A model generated the notes under the pieces. That model was not told where the DNA came from, searched no databases, and saw only the letters and a list, made by a program, of their open reading frames with translations. A DNA stretch of 64,000 nt from Syntrophobacteraceae bacterium (GTDB lineage: Bacteria; Desulfobacterota; Syntrophobacteria; Syntrophobacterales; Syntrophobacteraceae): assembly GCA_031292215.1 (NCBI GenBank), contig JARLHO010000003.1:1-64000 (forward strand), given 5' to 3'. A program made the translations under genes and the position numbers. Position 1 is the first letter of the stretch; every line of letters starts with the position of its first letter. Below are positions 41,661-50,889 of this stretch, piece after piece.

Positions 41661-41987
41661 ATGGCGCAAAAAGAGCATACCGTCAGATATACGGATAAAG
41701 AGCTTGCCGAACTGGTTGAACGGGAGAGCACGCGATCCGATTGGGACAGAGCCTCTCGCATGACGCAGGCAGAGATAGAGGCAAACGTGGCTTCCGACCC
41801 CGATGAGGAGGATATGGTTGTCGACTGGGATAATGTTACGGTCGAGATGCCTCAGCCCAAAGTCGTATTGAACATGCGAGTCGATAAAGACGTACTCGAG
41901 TTTTTTCGCAGGAAGGGCAAGGGTTATCAAACGGCGATCAACGCGGTCCTTCGGGCCTACATGAAGGCCCATGAAGATCGGCGTTAA
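41661..41987 (+). CDS. brnA: BrnA-family antitoxin, complete copy
   Basis: 108 residues starting MAQKEHTVRYTDKELAEL. The C-terminal half carries the BrnA pattern PKVVLNMRVDKDVLEFFRR then KGKGYQTAINAVLRAYM, a ribbon-helix-helix DNA-binding motif. BrnA normally follows brnT; no brnT-like gene is found within a kilobase, so this is an orphan antitoxin. It lies within the right copy of a 322-nt duplication (41715-42036) and downstream of hicBA. Confidence 0.82.
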   Translation: MAQKEHTVRYTDKELAELVERESTRSDWDRASRMTQAEIEANVASDPDEEDMVVDWDNVTVEMPQPKVVLNMRVDKDVLEFFRRKGKGYQTAINAVLRAYMKAHEDRR

Positions 41988-42036
41988 AGCCCCCGGTTGG
42001 CCGCGCCACCGCATTACTCAGGCCCCGTTTATCTTG
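41715..42036. repeat. Duplicated brnA segment, right copy
   Basis: Matches 40270-40590 over 321-322 bases. Here the coding frame continues upstream into a natural N-terminus, so this is the parental copy and the left one the derivative. Its last bases run into the 3' end of the HTH antitoxin gene on the minus strand (stop at 42029). Confidence 0.9.
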
Positions 42037-42370
42037 CATCCTCATAGGTATCTAATCCGCTCTGTAAAGAATGGCTGGTTCGCCGCCGGAAGGTAACGTG
42101 AACCTCTATATCCTTGTCCAGCTTGCCAAGGATCGCAATCATCCGATCGAGCGTGAAGCGTTCGAGCCTGGCGTTACGGATGCGCGAGAACTCCGAATGC
42201 GATACGCCTGTAAGCTTTTCGGCCTCGCGTGTTGATAGTCCGCGTTCGTCGAGTGCGAGGATAATCCTGGCGGCAAGAATGGCGCGAGCCTGTTCAACAT
42301 TGGCATTCCTGCGGCTAAAGTCACGAAACACATTGCCGCTGCCGCGAATAAGTTCAAAATCGTCATTCAT
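42029..42370 (-). CDS. XRE/HTH_37-type antitoxin
   Basis: 113 residues. Residues about 25-95 form a helix-turn-helix of the XRE class: ARIILALDERGLSTREAEKL then TGVSHSEFSRIRNARLERFT. Proteins of this type (NadS/HigA-like) bind the operator and neutralise the toxin encoded just before them. The start overlaps the toxin stop by 4 nt (42367-42370). Intact. Confidence 0.86.
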   Translation of the reverse strand: MNDDFELIRGSGNVFRDFSRRNANVEQARAILAARIILALDERGLSTREAEKLTGVSHSEFSRIRNARLERFTLDRMIAILGKLDKDIEVHVTFRRRTSHSLQSGLDTYEDAR

Positions 42371-42711
42371 TGTAAAGCCTCATTTAATCGCTTCAGGCGC
42401 TCACAGGTGAGATCGACCTCCGTTTGAGGCGTCTTAATTCCGGATTTGGATTTCTTGTGAAAGGCGTGAATGACCCAGATATCAGCGCCAATCTTAACTG
42501 CATATATGACGCGGAAGGCATCGCCTCCATGCCGCAGCGCTATTTCAAACACCCCGCCTTCAACGCCCCTTAACGGTTTCGCCTTGTCCGACTTGCCGCC
42601 CTCGGCTGCAATGGTGAGTGCGCTTAGCATGTTTGCTTGCACCTCTTCGGGGAATTGCTCGAAATCCCTGCGCGCCGCCTTGATCCATGAAATAGGCCGC
42701 GTATTTCTCAT
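42367..42711 (-). CDS. Gp49/RelE-like toxin
   Basis: 114 residues of the phage-derived Gp49-like / HigB group: PISWIKAARRDFEQFP at the start, PLRGVEGGVFEIAL, and the core FRVIYAVKIGADIWVIHAFHKKS near the C-terminus. Such toxins cleave mRNA in the ribosome. Partner of the HTH antitoxin directly downstream, in toxin-first order. Confidence 0.87.
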   Translation of the reverse strand: MRNTRPISWIKAARRDFEQFPEEVQANMLSALTIAAEGGKSDKAKPLRGVEGGVFEIALRHGGDAFRVIYAVKIGADIWVIHAFHKKSKSGIKTPQTEVDLTCERLKRLNEALQ

Positions 42712-42992
42712 ATAACCCGCGTTGACATATTTGTCACCGTTTCCAAATTATTATTTTCCCCGTGTCTGCTTCTTGGGTCGTTTTGTGCGTCCTGTGTGGT
42801 AAAGGACGTTGATGGTCCTCCGGCGCCATTCGAACTCGCTAAGCCGGGTCTGCCGGAAACAAATTGGTTCCTCCTGGTCAACTGGCTTATCGGTATTGCA
42901 TCAGGCGCCCAACCGTGGAAAATGTTGTAGTTCGCTCCAGCTTACCCGGAACCTAACTGATTCTGACTCGGATTTTCATCGCAAATCCTCTT

Positions 42993-43280
42993 TCAAAAGA
43001 GGACATCGATATCCCTCATGCCGTGAAGAACCCTGACTACGTCTATCCCACCCTCGATTGGCAGGTAGAAAATCAGATAGCTGGCGACCGCAAGACTTCG
43101 CAAGCCGGCCATAATTTCGTCCGGGCTTGTCCCGATGAATGGGGACTGAGCAAGCGCCCGGCAGCGTTTCTCGATCTCGTCAAGGAATGCATCGGCTTTC
43201 TCGGGGTTCTCTTGGGCTATGTAGAGCCAGATTTCATCAAGGTCGGTTTGGGCTTGGGGTCGCTTCAGGATGCGCGCCAT
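42993..43280 (-). CDS. parE: ParE-family toxin
   Basis: 95 residues from ATG 43280; an open frame extends further but starts inside parD. ARILKRPQAQTDLDEIWLYI, RCRALAQSPFIGTSPDE and VVRVLHGMRDI are typical of ParE, which poisons DNA gyrase. The start lies 16 nt inside the end of parD, so the pair is translationally coupled. Confidence 0.88.
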   Translation of the reverse strand: MARILKRPQAQTDLDEIWLYIAQENPEKADAFLDEIEKRCRALAQSPFIGTSPDEIMAGLRSLAVASYLIFYLPIEGGIDVVRVLHGMRDIDVLF

Positions 43281-43543
43281 CGGGCAGGCGTCTTCTTTTG
43301 TGCGCAAAGCCGCTCGCGCCCGCGCACTTTCACGCTATTAACGTCTAATGGCGTCGGCTCACCGCTCTCCAATCCTTTTTTGATTTCCGCCCTCAACTCT
43401 TCAATGCGCACGGCCTGAAGGCGGTCCTGCTCCTCGAGAAGACGCAACGCCTCACGCATGACCTCGCTTGCGGAACCATAGAGGCCGCTTTCTACTTTCC
43501 TTTTGACCATCTCTTCAAGCTGTGGCGTGAGGGAAACATTCAT
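43265..43543 (-). CDS. parD: ParD-family antitoxin
   Basis: 92 residues from ATG 43543 (MNVSLTPQLEEM); an earlier in-frame start at 43564 adds 7 residues. The N-terminal half is a ribbon-helix-helix with the ParD signature KVESGLYGSASEVMREALRL then LEEQD. The C-terminal tail is basic and likely wraps ParE. First gene of the parDE pair. Confidence 0.88.
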   Translation of the reverse strand: MNVSLTPQLEEMVKRKVESGLYGSASEVMREALRLLEEQDRLQAVRIEELRAEIKKGLESGEPTPLDVNSVKVRGRERLCAQKKTPARWRAS

Positions 43544-43583
43544 GCTGCCGGGCTGCCTTCTCACAATAACAAGCCTTCTCGGA

Positions 43584-44222
43584 TCACAATGGCAACTGTG
43601 ATTGTATCTCTTTTAGCAAATCCAAAGCGTCAAAATGTCCTCCCTTAAATTTCTCGGTGTTCACCGTAATATCCGCAAACTGGCTATAAAGACGATCGCG
43701 GCTGGCTATAAGATCCTCGTAGCATCTCGCCATGGCCTGTTCATTTGTTTCACCGTCCCTCTTGGAATACATGTCGTTCCACACCATTGGCCTGGGATTG
43801 GAACTATACGATAAAAGCATTTCCTTCCATAGAGATGGTGGAGAATGGAAATACACAAACGTAGTATGGCGTTTGAGACGTTCTAGTAATTTTGTATCCA
43901 GATAGATCAGGCTTCCCGTTGAATCCACCACCACATCCATGTTGTCTTCCAAGGTTCCTGATTCAAAATCGCAAACGATGTCTCGGATAACCTCCTCTTC
44001 GACTGCCAGGTACCGTCTTTCTTTCCGGTTATATCCCGGATGATAGGGAAATCCCATCCACTCGCCCAGTTCCAACAGGATGTCGTCATGAGTTTTCAAC
44101 CGCACCAAGAGCTTGCGCGCAATCAGTTCGTCACAGGCAAAACACTTAAATCCTTGTTGGGTAAGCGCCTTGGACCAGTGAGACTTTCCGCAGCCAGACA
44201 TCCCGATAAGCGTCAATTTCAT
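43584..44222 (-). CDS. P-loop kinase-like protein of unknown function
   Basis: 212 residues. Walker A is at the N-terminus (GMSGCGKSHWSKAL), and the shape resembles shikimate or adenylate kinases: VVVDSTGSLIYL as a possible Walker B / substrate strand, and a lid-like basic region. I do not recognise a specific enzyme. It lies upstream of the parD start with 40 nt between, on the same strand, so it might share a transcript with parDE, although functions seem unrelated. Confidence 0.65.
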   Translation of the reverse strand: MKLTLIGMSGCGKSHWSKALTQQGFKCFACDELIARKLLVRLKTHDDILLELGEWMGFPYHPGYNRKERRYLAVEEEVIRDIVCDFESGTLEDNMDVVVDSTGSLIYLDTKLLERLKRHTTFVYFHSPPSLWKEMLLSYSSNPRPMVWNDMYSKRDGETNEQAMARCYEDLIASRDRLYSQFADITVNTEKFKGGHFDALDLLKEIQSQLPL

Positions 44223-44308
44223 TGTGTGCGCTCTCCCACGAGTGGCTATGTCTCCTGTTGCCGGAGAGCCCCACTTTTTCGTTTGCTACAAGAGGTGTCA
44301 ACACGACT

Positions 44309-45718
44309 TCACTTTTGCCGCTCGATAATCTGTCGCTCGATCATCTCACCACTTTCCCGCACGGCCTCGGACAGCGTCGGGTGCGCATGAACGGTTTGGC
44401 TAAGCTCGTGTGCGCTCATGTGAGTCTTGACCGCGACAACGCATTCGCCGATCAACTCGGAGGCGCGCGGACCGATGATGTGCACACCCAGTATGCGCCC
44501 CGAGCGCGCGTGCGAAAGAAGCTTTACAAATCCTTGGGTCTCGCCGATGCACTGCGCCCGCGCGGTCCCGGAAAACGGGTAAACCCCTGCTTTGTACTCT
44601 ACGCCAAGCTCCTTTAACTCCTGCTCGCTTTTTCCAACCGAGGCCGCCTCCGGCGAAGTATAGACCACACCCGGGATGGCATCGTAGTCGACTTCGCTTG
44701 CAAGTCCCGCCAGTCTTTCGACTGCGGCAATTCCTTCAGCCGATGCCTTGTGGGCGAGCATCGGGCCGGCTATGAGGTCCCCTATGGCGTACACCCCCGG
44801 GACATTTGTCCGGTAATCCTCGTCCACCATGACAAAGCCTCTCTTATCGAGTCTTATTCCCGGCTCCTCCAAACCAAGACCCCGCACCAGGGGCTTTCTG
44901 CCGACAGCTACCAACACCTTTTCGAATTCGGATTCCTCCTGCCGGCCATCTCCTGTCTCGAGTAAAAGTCTTACCTTTCCGTCTCTTTTTTCTGCGCGAA
45001 CGACCTTTGTTTTCACCCGAAACTCGATCCCCTGCCTGTCGAGCAGCCGTTCGAGAAGCCGCCCTACCTGCCCGTCTACCGTATAGGCTATGCGCGGCAA
45101 AAGCTCGATCACGGTCACCTTCGACCCAAGGCGCGCCCAGACCGAGCCCAATTCAAGGCCTATGTAGCCTCCTCCGACGATCCCCAGTCGCTCGGGCGCC
45201 GCTTCGAATGCCAGCGCCCCGGTGGAACTCACGACCAGGTCGTCGTCAAAGGGCAGGAAAGGCAGCTCTATCGGTTCGGAGCCGGTAGCCAGCAGCACCG
45301 CTTTGGCGCTGTAGGTCTCAAGGCTTTTGTCCGGGGCGGCCACTTCCACCTCCCCTGCGGACTTAAGCCTGGCCGTTCCCCAAATGAGCTCCACGCCTTT
45401 TCTTTCCATAAGCTTTCGGACATTTTCAACCAGGCCCGAGACTATTCTGCGCTTGCGCTCCATGAGGCCGCCAAGATCGATCGATACCTCCTCGGCGCGG
45501 ATTGCGTGTTCGCTTAGCCCGTTTTTCGCTATACGATAGTTTTCCGTGGATTCCAGGAGCGCCTTGCTCGGAATGCACCCCACGTTTAAGCACACCCCGC
45601 CGGGGCCAGCCTCTTTTTCCACGCAGGCCGTCTTCATCCCCAGCTCCGCGGCCCGGATGGCCGCGACGTATCCGCCCGGTCCCGCGCCGATTACGATCAA
45701 ATCGTACTGTTTAGCCAT
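44309..45718 (-). CDS. lpdA: Dihydrolipoyl dehydrogenase (E3)
   Basis: 469 residues. FAD-binding GAGPGGYVAAIRAAE at the N-terminus, the redox disulfide in GGVCLNVGCIPSKALL, NAD-binding GIVGGGYIGLELG near residue 180, and the active-site HAHPTLSE at the C-terminus. It reoxidises dihydrolipoamide on E2 and makes NADH. Third gene after sucA and sucB with a 4-nt gap, so the complete 2-oxoglutarate dehydrogenase is encoded in one operon. Confidence 0.96.
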   Translation of the reverse strand: MAKQYDLIVIGAGPGGYVAAIRAAELGMKTACVEKEAGPGGVCLNVGCIPSKALLESTENYRIAKNGLSEHAIRAEEVSIDLGGLMERKRRIVSGLVENVRKLMERKGVELIWGTARLKSAGEVEVAAPDKSLETYSAKAVLLATGSEPIELPFLPFDDDLVVSSTGALAFEAAPERLGIVGGGYIGLELGSVWARLGSKVTVIELLPRIAYTVDGQVGRLLERLLDRQGIEFRVKTKVVRAEKRDGKVRLLLETGDGRQEESEFEKVLVAVGRKPLVRGLGLEEPGIRLDKRGFVMVDEDYRTNVPGVYAIGDLIAGPMLAHKASAEGIAAVERLAGLASEVDYDAIPGVVYTSPEAASVGKSEQELKELGVEYKAGVYPFSGTARAQCIGETQGFVKLLSHARSGRILGVHIIGPRASELIGECVVAVKTHMSAHELSQTVHAHPTLSEAVRESGEMIERQIIERQK

Positions 45719-45722
45719 CTCT

Positions 45723-47066
45723 TTATATCTCCATCAGGATCCGCTCCGGGTTTTCGACGAATTCCTTGATCCTTCGCAGGAAAGTCACCGCCTCCCTGCC
45801 GTCGACTATCCGGTGATCGTAGCTAAGAGCGACGTACATCATCGGCCGGATCACCACCTGGCCGGCAACCGCGATCGGCCTCTCCTCGATTTTATGCAGC
45901 CCCAGGATGGCGCTCTGGGGAGGGTTTAATATCGGGGTGCTAAGAAGCGAACCAAAGACCCCCCCGTTGGTTATCGTGAATGTTCCCCCTGCGAGATCCG
46001 AGATATCGAGTTTGTTTTCCTTTACCTTTTCGGCAAAATCCGAGATGGCCCGCTCGATGGCCGCAAATCCCAGCCTGTCGCTATTTCTTATCACCGGGAC
46101 GACCAGCCCTCGCTCGGCGCCTATGGCCATTCCGATGTGGTAGTAGTTGTGGTAGACGATTTCCTGTCCCTCGATGAAAGCATTCACCACGGCCATTTCC
46201 TTTAGCGCGGCAACCGTTGCCTTTACAAAAAAGGACATCAGCCCGAGCCGGACCCCGTATTTTTTGTGGAAACTCTCCCCCAGGCTTTTTCTTAGCGCCT
46301 GGATCCGGCTCATGTCGATTTCGTTAAACGTAGTCAGCATCGCCGTATTCTGACGGGCTTCGAGAAGCCGTGCGGCTATGCGCTGCCGGATCGGAGTCAT
46401 GGGCTTTCGAACGGTTTCCTCACCTGAGGCAGCGCCCGGGTATTCCCAGACAGGCGCTGCCGCGGGCGCGTGTCCCGGTTGTTCTGCTGCCCGGGTCCTG
46501 GGCGCCTCCGGGACAGCCCCCGGTTTTTGCGCTCCGCCCCCTTCAAGATACAAAAGGACGTCTCCCTGCGTGATTCTTCCCCCCGGACCCGTTGGGGCGA
46601 CACCCGAAAGATCGACTCCTTTTTCCTCGGCCAGGGCGCGGACGGCCGGAGAAATTACGGGCTTGGCGCCAACGGCGGGTTCTTCGGCCGAACCACCCTC
46701 TTGCACCTTAGGCCGTGAGACGGCTTCGGCCCTCGTCTGGTCGGAAGGGGCCCGCTCCCCGGAGGGCTTTGCCGGGGCGGCCTCCCGCACAGGTTTATCC
46801 TCGGCTTTTTCAGACGCCCGGGGCGCCTTTCCGGCAGCCTCTTCGATTTGGCCGACCACCGTCCCAATCTTTACCGTCGTTCCCTCGGCCACGAGGATTT
46901 TTAACGCTCCGTCCGCGGGGGCCGAGATTTCGAGTGTGACCTTGTCGGTCTCTATTACGAACAGGATATCGTCTTTGTGGACCGATTCTCCCTCGCGCTT
47001 CATCCACTGGGCAAGGAGCGCTTCCTGGACCGATTCGCCAACTTCAGGGATTTTTAGTTCCGTCAT
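45723..47066 (-). CDS. sucB: Dihydrolipoamide succinyltransferase (E2)
   Basis: 447 residues: lipoyl domain 1-80 with the lipoylated lysine in [10 protein letters not shown], an Ala/Pro-rich linker, the E3-binding domain at about 135-170 ([20 protein letters not shown]), a second linker, and the catalytic domain from about 215 with [11 protein letters not shown] near the end. Transfers succinyl from lipoamide to CoA. ATGA overlap with sucA upstream and 4 nt before lpdA. Confidence 0.95.
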   Translation of the reverse strand: MTELKIPEVGESVQEALLAQWMKREGESVHKDDILFVIETDKVTLEISAPADGALKILVAEGTTVKIGTVVGQIEEAAGKAPRASEKAEDKPVREAAPAKPSGERAPSDQTRAEAVSRPKVQEGGSAEEPAVGAKPVISPAVRALAEEKGVDLSGVAPTGPGGRITQGDVLLYLEGGGAQKPGAVPEAPRTRAAEQPGHAPAAAPVWEYPGAASGEETVRKPMTPIRQRIAARLLEARQNTAMLTTFNEIDMSRIQALRKSLGESFHKKYGVRLGLMSFFVKATVAALKEMAVVNAFIEGQEIVYHNYYHIGMAIGAERGLVVPVIRNSDRLGFAAIERAISDFAEKVKENKLDISDLAGGTFTITNGGVFGSLLSTPILNPPQSAILGLHKIEERPIAVAGQVVIRPMMYVALSYDHRIVDGREAVTFLRRIKEFVENPERILMEI

Positions 47067-49789
47067 AATTTCTCCTGGTACGGGGATCCGAACGCCATTT
47101 CCATCAGCACGTCCTGCTCTTGCCGGTATGTTGTGAGGTAGCCGGAGGCGGGGCTTGCCGCCGGCGCTCTTCCAATATAAGCCGCGTCTTTGCCGGTAAG
47201 TCTTTTAAGTCTTGATTGGATAAAATTCCATGCGCCCATGTTTTCGGGCTCCTCCTGGACCCAGTGGAACGTGGAGGCCAAAGGATAGGCGGCAAGAACG
47301 CCCAATATCTGCGCTTCGGGAAAGGGGTGGAGCTGTTCGATCCGCAGGATCGCCGTGTCGGAGACGCCGGCGGCTTTACGCCTTTGGACCAGGTCGTAAT
47401 AGATTTTTCCGGTGCAAAAATATATTTTTTGCGCTTTTTCAAAACCGGGGTCGCCGATTATTTCCAGGAAATGGCCCGAAGACATCTCGGGTAGCGTAGA
47501 CACTGCCTCGGGAAGCCTTAGCAGGCTTTTGGGGGTTAGAACGATCAGCGGTTTTCGAAATTTTTTGCGCACCTGCCGGCGCAGAAGATGGAAATACTGC
47601 GCGGGCGTGGTCGGATAGCAGACCTGCATGTTGTCCTCTGCGCAAAGCTGCAGGTATCTTTCCAACCGGGCGCTCGAATGCTCCGGCCCCTGTCCCTCCA
47701 GGCCGTGAGGCAGAAGGATCGTCAGCCCGCTTGACCGGCGCCACTTGGACTCGGCCCCCGAGATGAACTGATCGAAAACCGGCTGGGCGTTATTGGCGAA
47801 ATCGCCAAACTGGGCCTCCCAGATCGTGAGGGTTTCGGGGGTGGTAAGCGAGTAGCCGTATTCGAACGCGAGGACAGCTTCTTCCGAAAGCATGCTGTCG
47901 TAGACCATGAACCTTGCCTGGCCGGCCAAGAGGTTGTTTAGCGGCGTGTAGTGCGCCTCGGTATTGACGTCGAAAAGGACGCTGTGGCGCTGGCTGAAGG
48001 TGCCCCTGCCCGAGTCCTGGCCGCTTAGGCGAACCGGAGTCCCCTCCGCTGCAAGGGAGGCAAACGCCAGGGCTTCCCCGTTTGCCCAATCGATTTCTTT
48101 TCCGCTCTCAACGCTTTGGAGTCTTCTGTCGAGTATGCGCTTAAGGCGGGGGTGAACGGCAAAGCCCTGCGGAAAGGAGTTTAGCTTTCTTGCCAGTTCC
48201 AGGAGATGCTCGGCCGCGACTCCCGTTTCCACCGGTTCATGGCTATATTTGCCGCCAGGTTCTCCCCAGAAGTCGTAATGGTTTTCTTCGGGCATCTGGC
48301 AGAGCTTGTCGTGCACCCTTTGATAGGCAAGTTCCATGCACTCGCTCATACCCGTTGTAAACCGGTCCAGATCCTCTTGAGAAGCAATCCCCAAGTCCTT
48401 TAAGGAAGTAAAATATATCCTGTAGAGCGGGGGGCGGTCCTTAATCCGGCCATACATTTTCGGCTGGGTGTAGTAAGGCTCGTCTCCTTCATTGTGTCCG
48501 TAGCGCCGAAAGCACACAAGATCTATTACCACGTCCTTTCCGAATTCCAGGCGATAGTCCAGGGCCAGTTTCACGGCGTGGACAGCGGCTTCGGGGTCTT
48601 CGCCATGGACGTGAAAAATCGGCGCCGACAGCATCTTGGCAATGTCTGTTGCGTAGCGGGTCGAGCGGGCGTGTTCGGGGAGGGTGGTAAATCCTATCTG
48701 GTTATTTATCACCAGGTGCAGGGTCCCTCCGTTCGAATAGCCTTCGAGCTGCGAGAGGTTAAGGGTTTCGGCCACCACTCCCTGGCCCGCGAAGGCCGCA
48801 TCTCCGTGGATCAAAACGGGAAGCACCTGTTTTGGCCCATTGGCGCCGAGCTTTTCCTGCCGCGCGTGCGCAAGCCCTTCGACCACGGGATCGACCGCCT
48901 CCAGGTGGCTCGGATTGCTTGGAATCACCACCTTTATCCTGCGGCCTTCCCCCACCTCGAGGTCGTCTACCATGTAGCCCCTGTGGTACTTTACGTCCCC
49001 AGAGCCAAAGAGGGAGTGGGGGTCGTAATGCTCTTCGAATTCACAGAAAAGATGTTCGAAGAGTTTTCCCAAAACGTTTACCTGTATGTTTAGACGCCCA
49101 CGGTGAGCCATGCCCATTAAAATTTCGCTGCATCCCGCCTGCCCCGCGTACCGCAGCAGGAAATGGAGCATCGCAATGATGACCTCGGCGCCTTCCAGGG
49201 AGAACCGTTTCTGGCCGATGTAGCGCGTGTGCAGGAAATGTTCGAAAAGAGTCGCCTGGCAGAGCTTGTTTAGAATTTCCAGTTGTTCGTCCCGGTTAAA
49301 ACGGGGACGGTTCCGAGTGGGCTCCATCCGCTCCTGGAGCCAGTAGCGCTCACCCGGGTCCTGCATGTGCATGTATTCGACCCCAAAGGAGCTGCAGTAG
49401 GTTTGCTTTAGCGCCTCAACGATCTGCCTGAGCGGCATTTCCCGTCCAAACAACGTGGGAGGGGTGAAAAAAGAGCGGTCCAGATCCTCTTCCGAGAGCC
49501 CGAAGGCGGAAAGCGAAAGTAGCGCATGCTCGTCTTCGCACGCGCCTAGTGGGTCCAGGCAGGTTAAAAGGTGGCCCAGTTCGCGGTAGCGGTAAATGAG
49601 TTCCTGTACGCCGCATTGCTTTACAATTTCGGCTTTGTCGCAGAGCCCCGCCCCCGGTTTTGCGCGACCGGCCAGATCGAACCCCTCAAAAAAAATCCGC
49701 CACTCTCGGTTTACGCTCTCCGGGTTCGATTTCCATTGTGCATACTCCGATTCGATGAAGTCGGTTTGCAAATTCAAAGAATAATTCAT
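47063..49789 (-). CDS. sucA: 2-oxoglutarate dehydrogenase E1 component
   Basis: 908 residues from ATG 49789 ([18 protein letters not shown] is the usual OGDH start); upstream ATGs at 49828 and 49867 are in frame but add atypical sequence. The thiamine-diphosphate site is visible in [19 protein letters not shown] and NNQIGFTT, with [13 protein letters not shown] and the C-terminal pyrimidine-binding domain around [13 protein letters not shown]. It decarboxylates 2-oxoglutarate in the citric acid cycle. First gene of the sucAB-lpdA operon. Confidence 0.95.
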   Translation of the reverse strand: MNYSLNLQTDFIESEYAQWKSNPESVNREWRIFFEGFDLAGRAKPGAGLCDKAEIVKQCGVQELIYRYRELGHLLTCLDPLGACEDEHALLSLSAFGLSEEDLDRSFFTPPTLFGREMPLRQIVEALKQTYCSSFGVEYMHMQDPGERYWLQERMEPTRNRPRFNRDEQLEILNKLCQATLFEHFLHTRYIGQKRFSLEGAEVIIAMLHFLLRYAGQAGCSEILMGMAHRGRLNIQVNVLGKLFEHLFCEFEEHYDPHSLFGSGDVKYHRGYMVDDLEVGEGRRIKVVIPSNPSHLEAVDPVVEGLAHARQEKLGANGPKQVLPVLIHGDAAFAGQGVVAETLNLSQLEGYSNGGTLHLVINNQIGFTTLPEHARSTRYATDIAKMLSAPIFHVHGEDPEAAVHAVKLALDYRLEFGKDVVIDLVCFRRYGHNEGDEPYYTQPKMYGRIKDRPPLYRIYFTSLKDLGIASQEDLDRFTTGMSECMELAYQRVHDKLCQMPEENHYDFWGEPGGKYSHEPVETGVAAEHLLELARKLNSFPQGFAVHPRLKRILDRRLQSVESGKEIDWANGEALAFASLAAEGTPVRLSGQDSGRGTFSQRHSVLFDVNTEAHYTPLNNLLAGQARFMVYDSMLSEEAVLAFEYGYSLTTPETLTIWEAQFGDFANNAQPVFDQFISGAESKWRRSSGLTILLPHGLEGQGPEHSSARLERYLQLCAEDNMQVCYPTTPAQYFHLLRRQVRKKFRKPLIVLTPKSLLRLPEAVSTLPEMSSGHFLEIIGDPGFEKAQKIYFCTGKIYYDLVQRRKAAGVSDTAILRIEQLHPFPEAQILGVLAAYPLASTFHWVQEEPENMGAWNFIQSRLKRLTGKDAAYIGRAPAASPASGYLTTYRQEQDVLMEMAFGSPYQEKL

Positions 49790-50147
49790 AGGCAAAAGAA
49801 CCTGTCGTGAAAAGTTCCGGTTTTGCATGGCCGAGCCGCAAAAAAGCCATGCGCCAGGCGAATTCATCCGGTTATCGGACAGATGGCGGAGATTGGCCCG
49901 CCTCTTGGCCTTACGGTTTTTTTATTTATTTTCACACATAAGATCGGCGCATATTCACCGTATGTCGATCGTAAAAATTACGTCAGCCAAAAGACTAGCT
50001 ATGATGAACCTGATGTCAAGGCCGGCGGTGTTTGGCGCGGGGCGCCGAAAGGGAAGCCGGCGATAGTAAAATTGCATGCGATTTACGAGAAGAAAAGAAA
50101 TAGAGAAGCAAGAGGCTGGAACGGCACGAAATAAACGGCGGACCAGG
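49790..50147. other. Spacer upstream of the suc operon
   Basis: About 360 bases between sucA and the PilZ gene. It should hold the suc promoter on the minus strand. A plus-strand ORF crossing it has no recognisable features. Confidence 0.4.
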
Positions 50148-50558
50148 CTAGCTCGCCGTTGAAGTCTCCTGCCCGTTTGACATAACGCCAAATGAGCCTA
50201 TGAAATCTTCCAGCAGGACCTTGTCTTTGACCGAGAGGTTTTCAAACTCGACTCCGCAGCGCCGGGTGCTGATCTGCTCCCAGGTCCCTTCCGGGACCTC
50301 GCAATCATAGGCTACCCTGCACCGGACCTTGTCCAGGTGGATGAAGCGCTCATTGCTGCCAAATATTTTTATCGAGCTGTGATCCCCGCCGCCGCCGGTG
50401 TCCATGGACAGATAGCGCAGACAAAGCCCTCCCATGCCGATATCTTGAATCCGGCCCATATGTATCAGCTCATTGGGCGTGACGAAAGCTGCAAACGCCC
50501 CTTCTTTTACCCGGAACCTCTTGAATTTTCTTTTTTCTTCACACATTTCTTCATCCAA
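50148..50558 (-). CDS. PilZ-domain protein
   Basis: 136 residues. The cyclic-di-GMP-binding pattern is seen as KRKFKRFRVKEG (RxxxR-like basic segment) near the N-terminus and DIGMGGLCLRYLS (D-x-S/G-x-x-G motif) about 30 residues later, followed by beta strands to GVEFENLSVKDK. A methionine at 50546 could be the start instead. PilZ proteins transmit cyclic-di-GMP signals to motility, pili or polysaccharide systems. Convergent with nothing; it faces a second PilZ protein across 330 nt. Confidence 0.78.
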   Translation of the reverse strand: MDEEMCEEKRKFKRFRVKEGAFAAFVTPNELIHMGRIQDIGMGGLCLRYLSMDTGGGGDHSSIKIFGSNERFIHLDKVRCRVAYDCEVPEGTWEQISTRRCGVEFENLSVKDKVLLEDFIGSFGVMSNGQETSTAS

Positions 50559-50889
50559 GAAGAACGTTGACGATAGAAACTTTCAACCAATGTGACTCTA
50601 GCAGTTCTGCGAACAAAACACAAATTCTGCGCGTAGCCTGACTCACCGTACAATACGCTAATCTAAAACGTGAGCACCGTGTCGGCGAAAGTCCAGTGGG
50701 TAAAGCTTAGAAAAAAATGCCCGGAGGGCTCCTCTTTTTCGAGGAAACCGTCCCCCTTTGTCTGCTGCGCTATAAAAGCAATGGACGGCGCCGCCATTGC
50801 GAATTAAAATACTAAAGAATTCGCTGGTTCATCCGAATCTATTAGCAACAGTATTCTCATTTGCGGGGCACCCTTTTGCGGTAAACGAT
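50559..50889. other. Divergent spacer between two PilZ genes
   Basis: About 330 bases shared as promoter region by the minus-strand PilZ gene and the plus-strand cNMP-PilZ gene. An in-frame TTG at 50797 would start the latter earlier. No clear promoter hexamers are asserted. Confidence 0.4.

Noticed and set aside
49823-50134. A 103-codon plus-strand ORF between sucA and the PilZ gene
   Set aside because: Overlaps the upstream region of sucA, has no signal or domain, and there is no supporting ribosome site.
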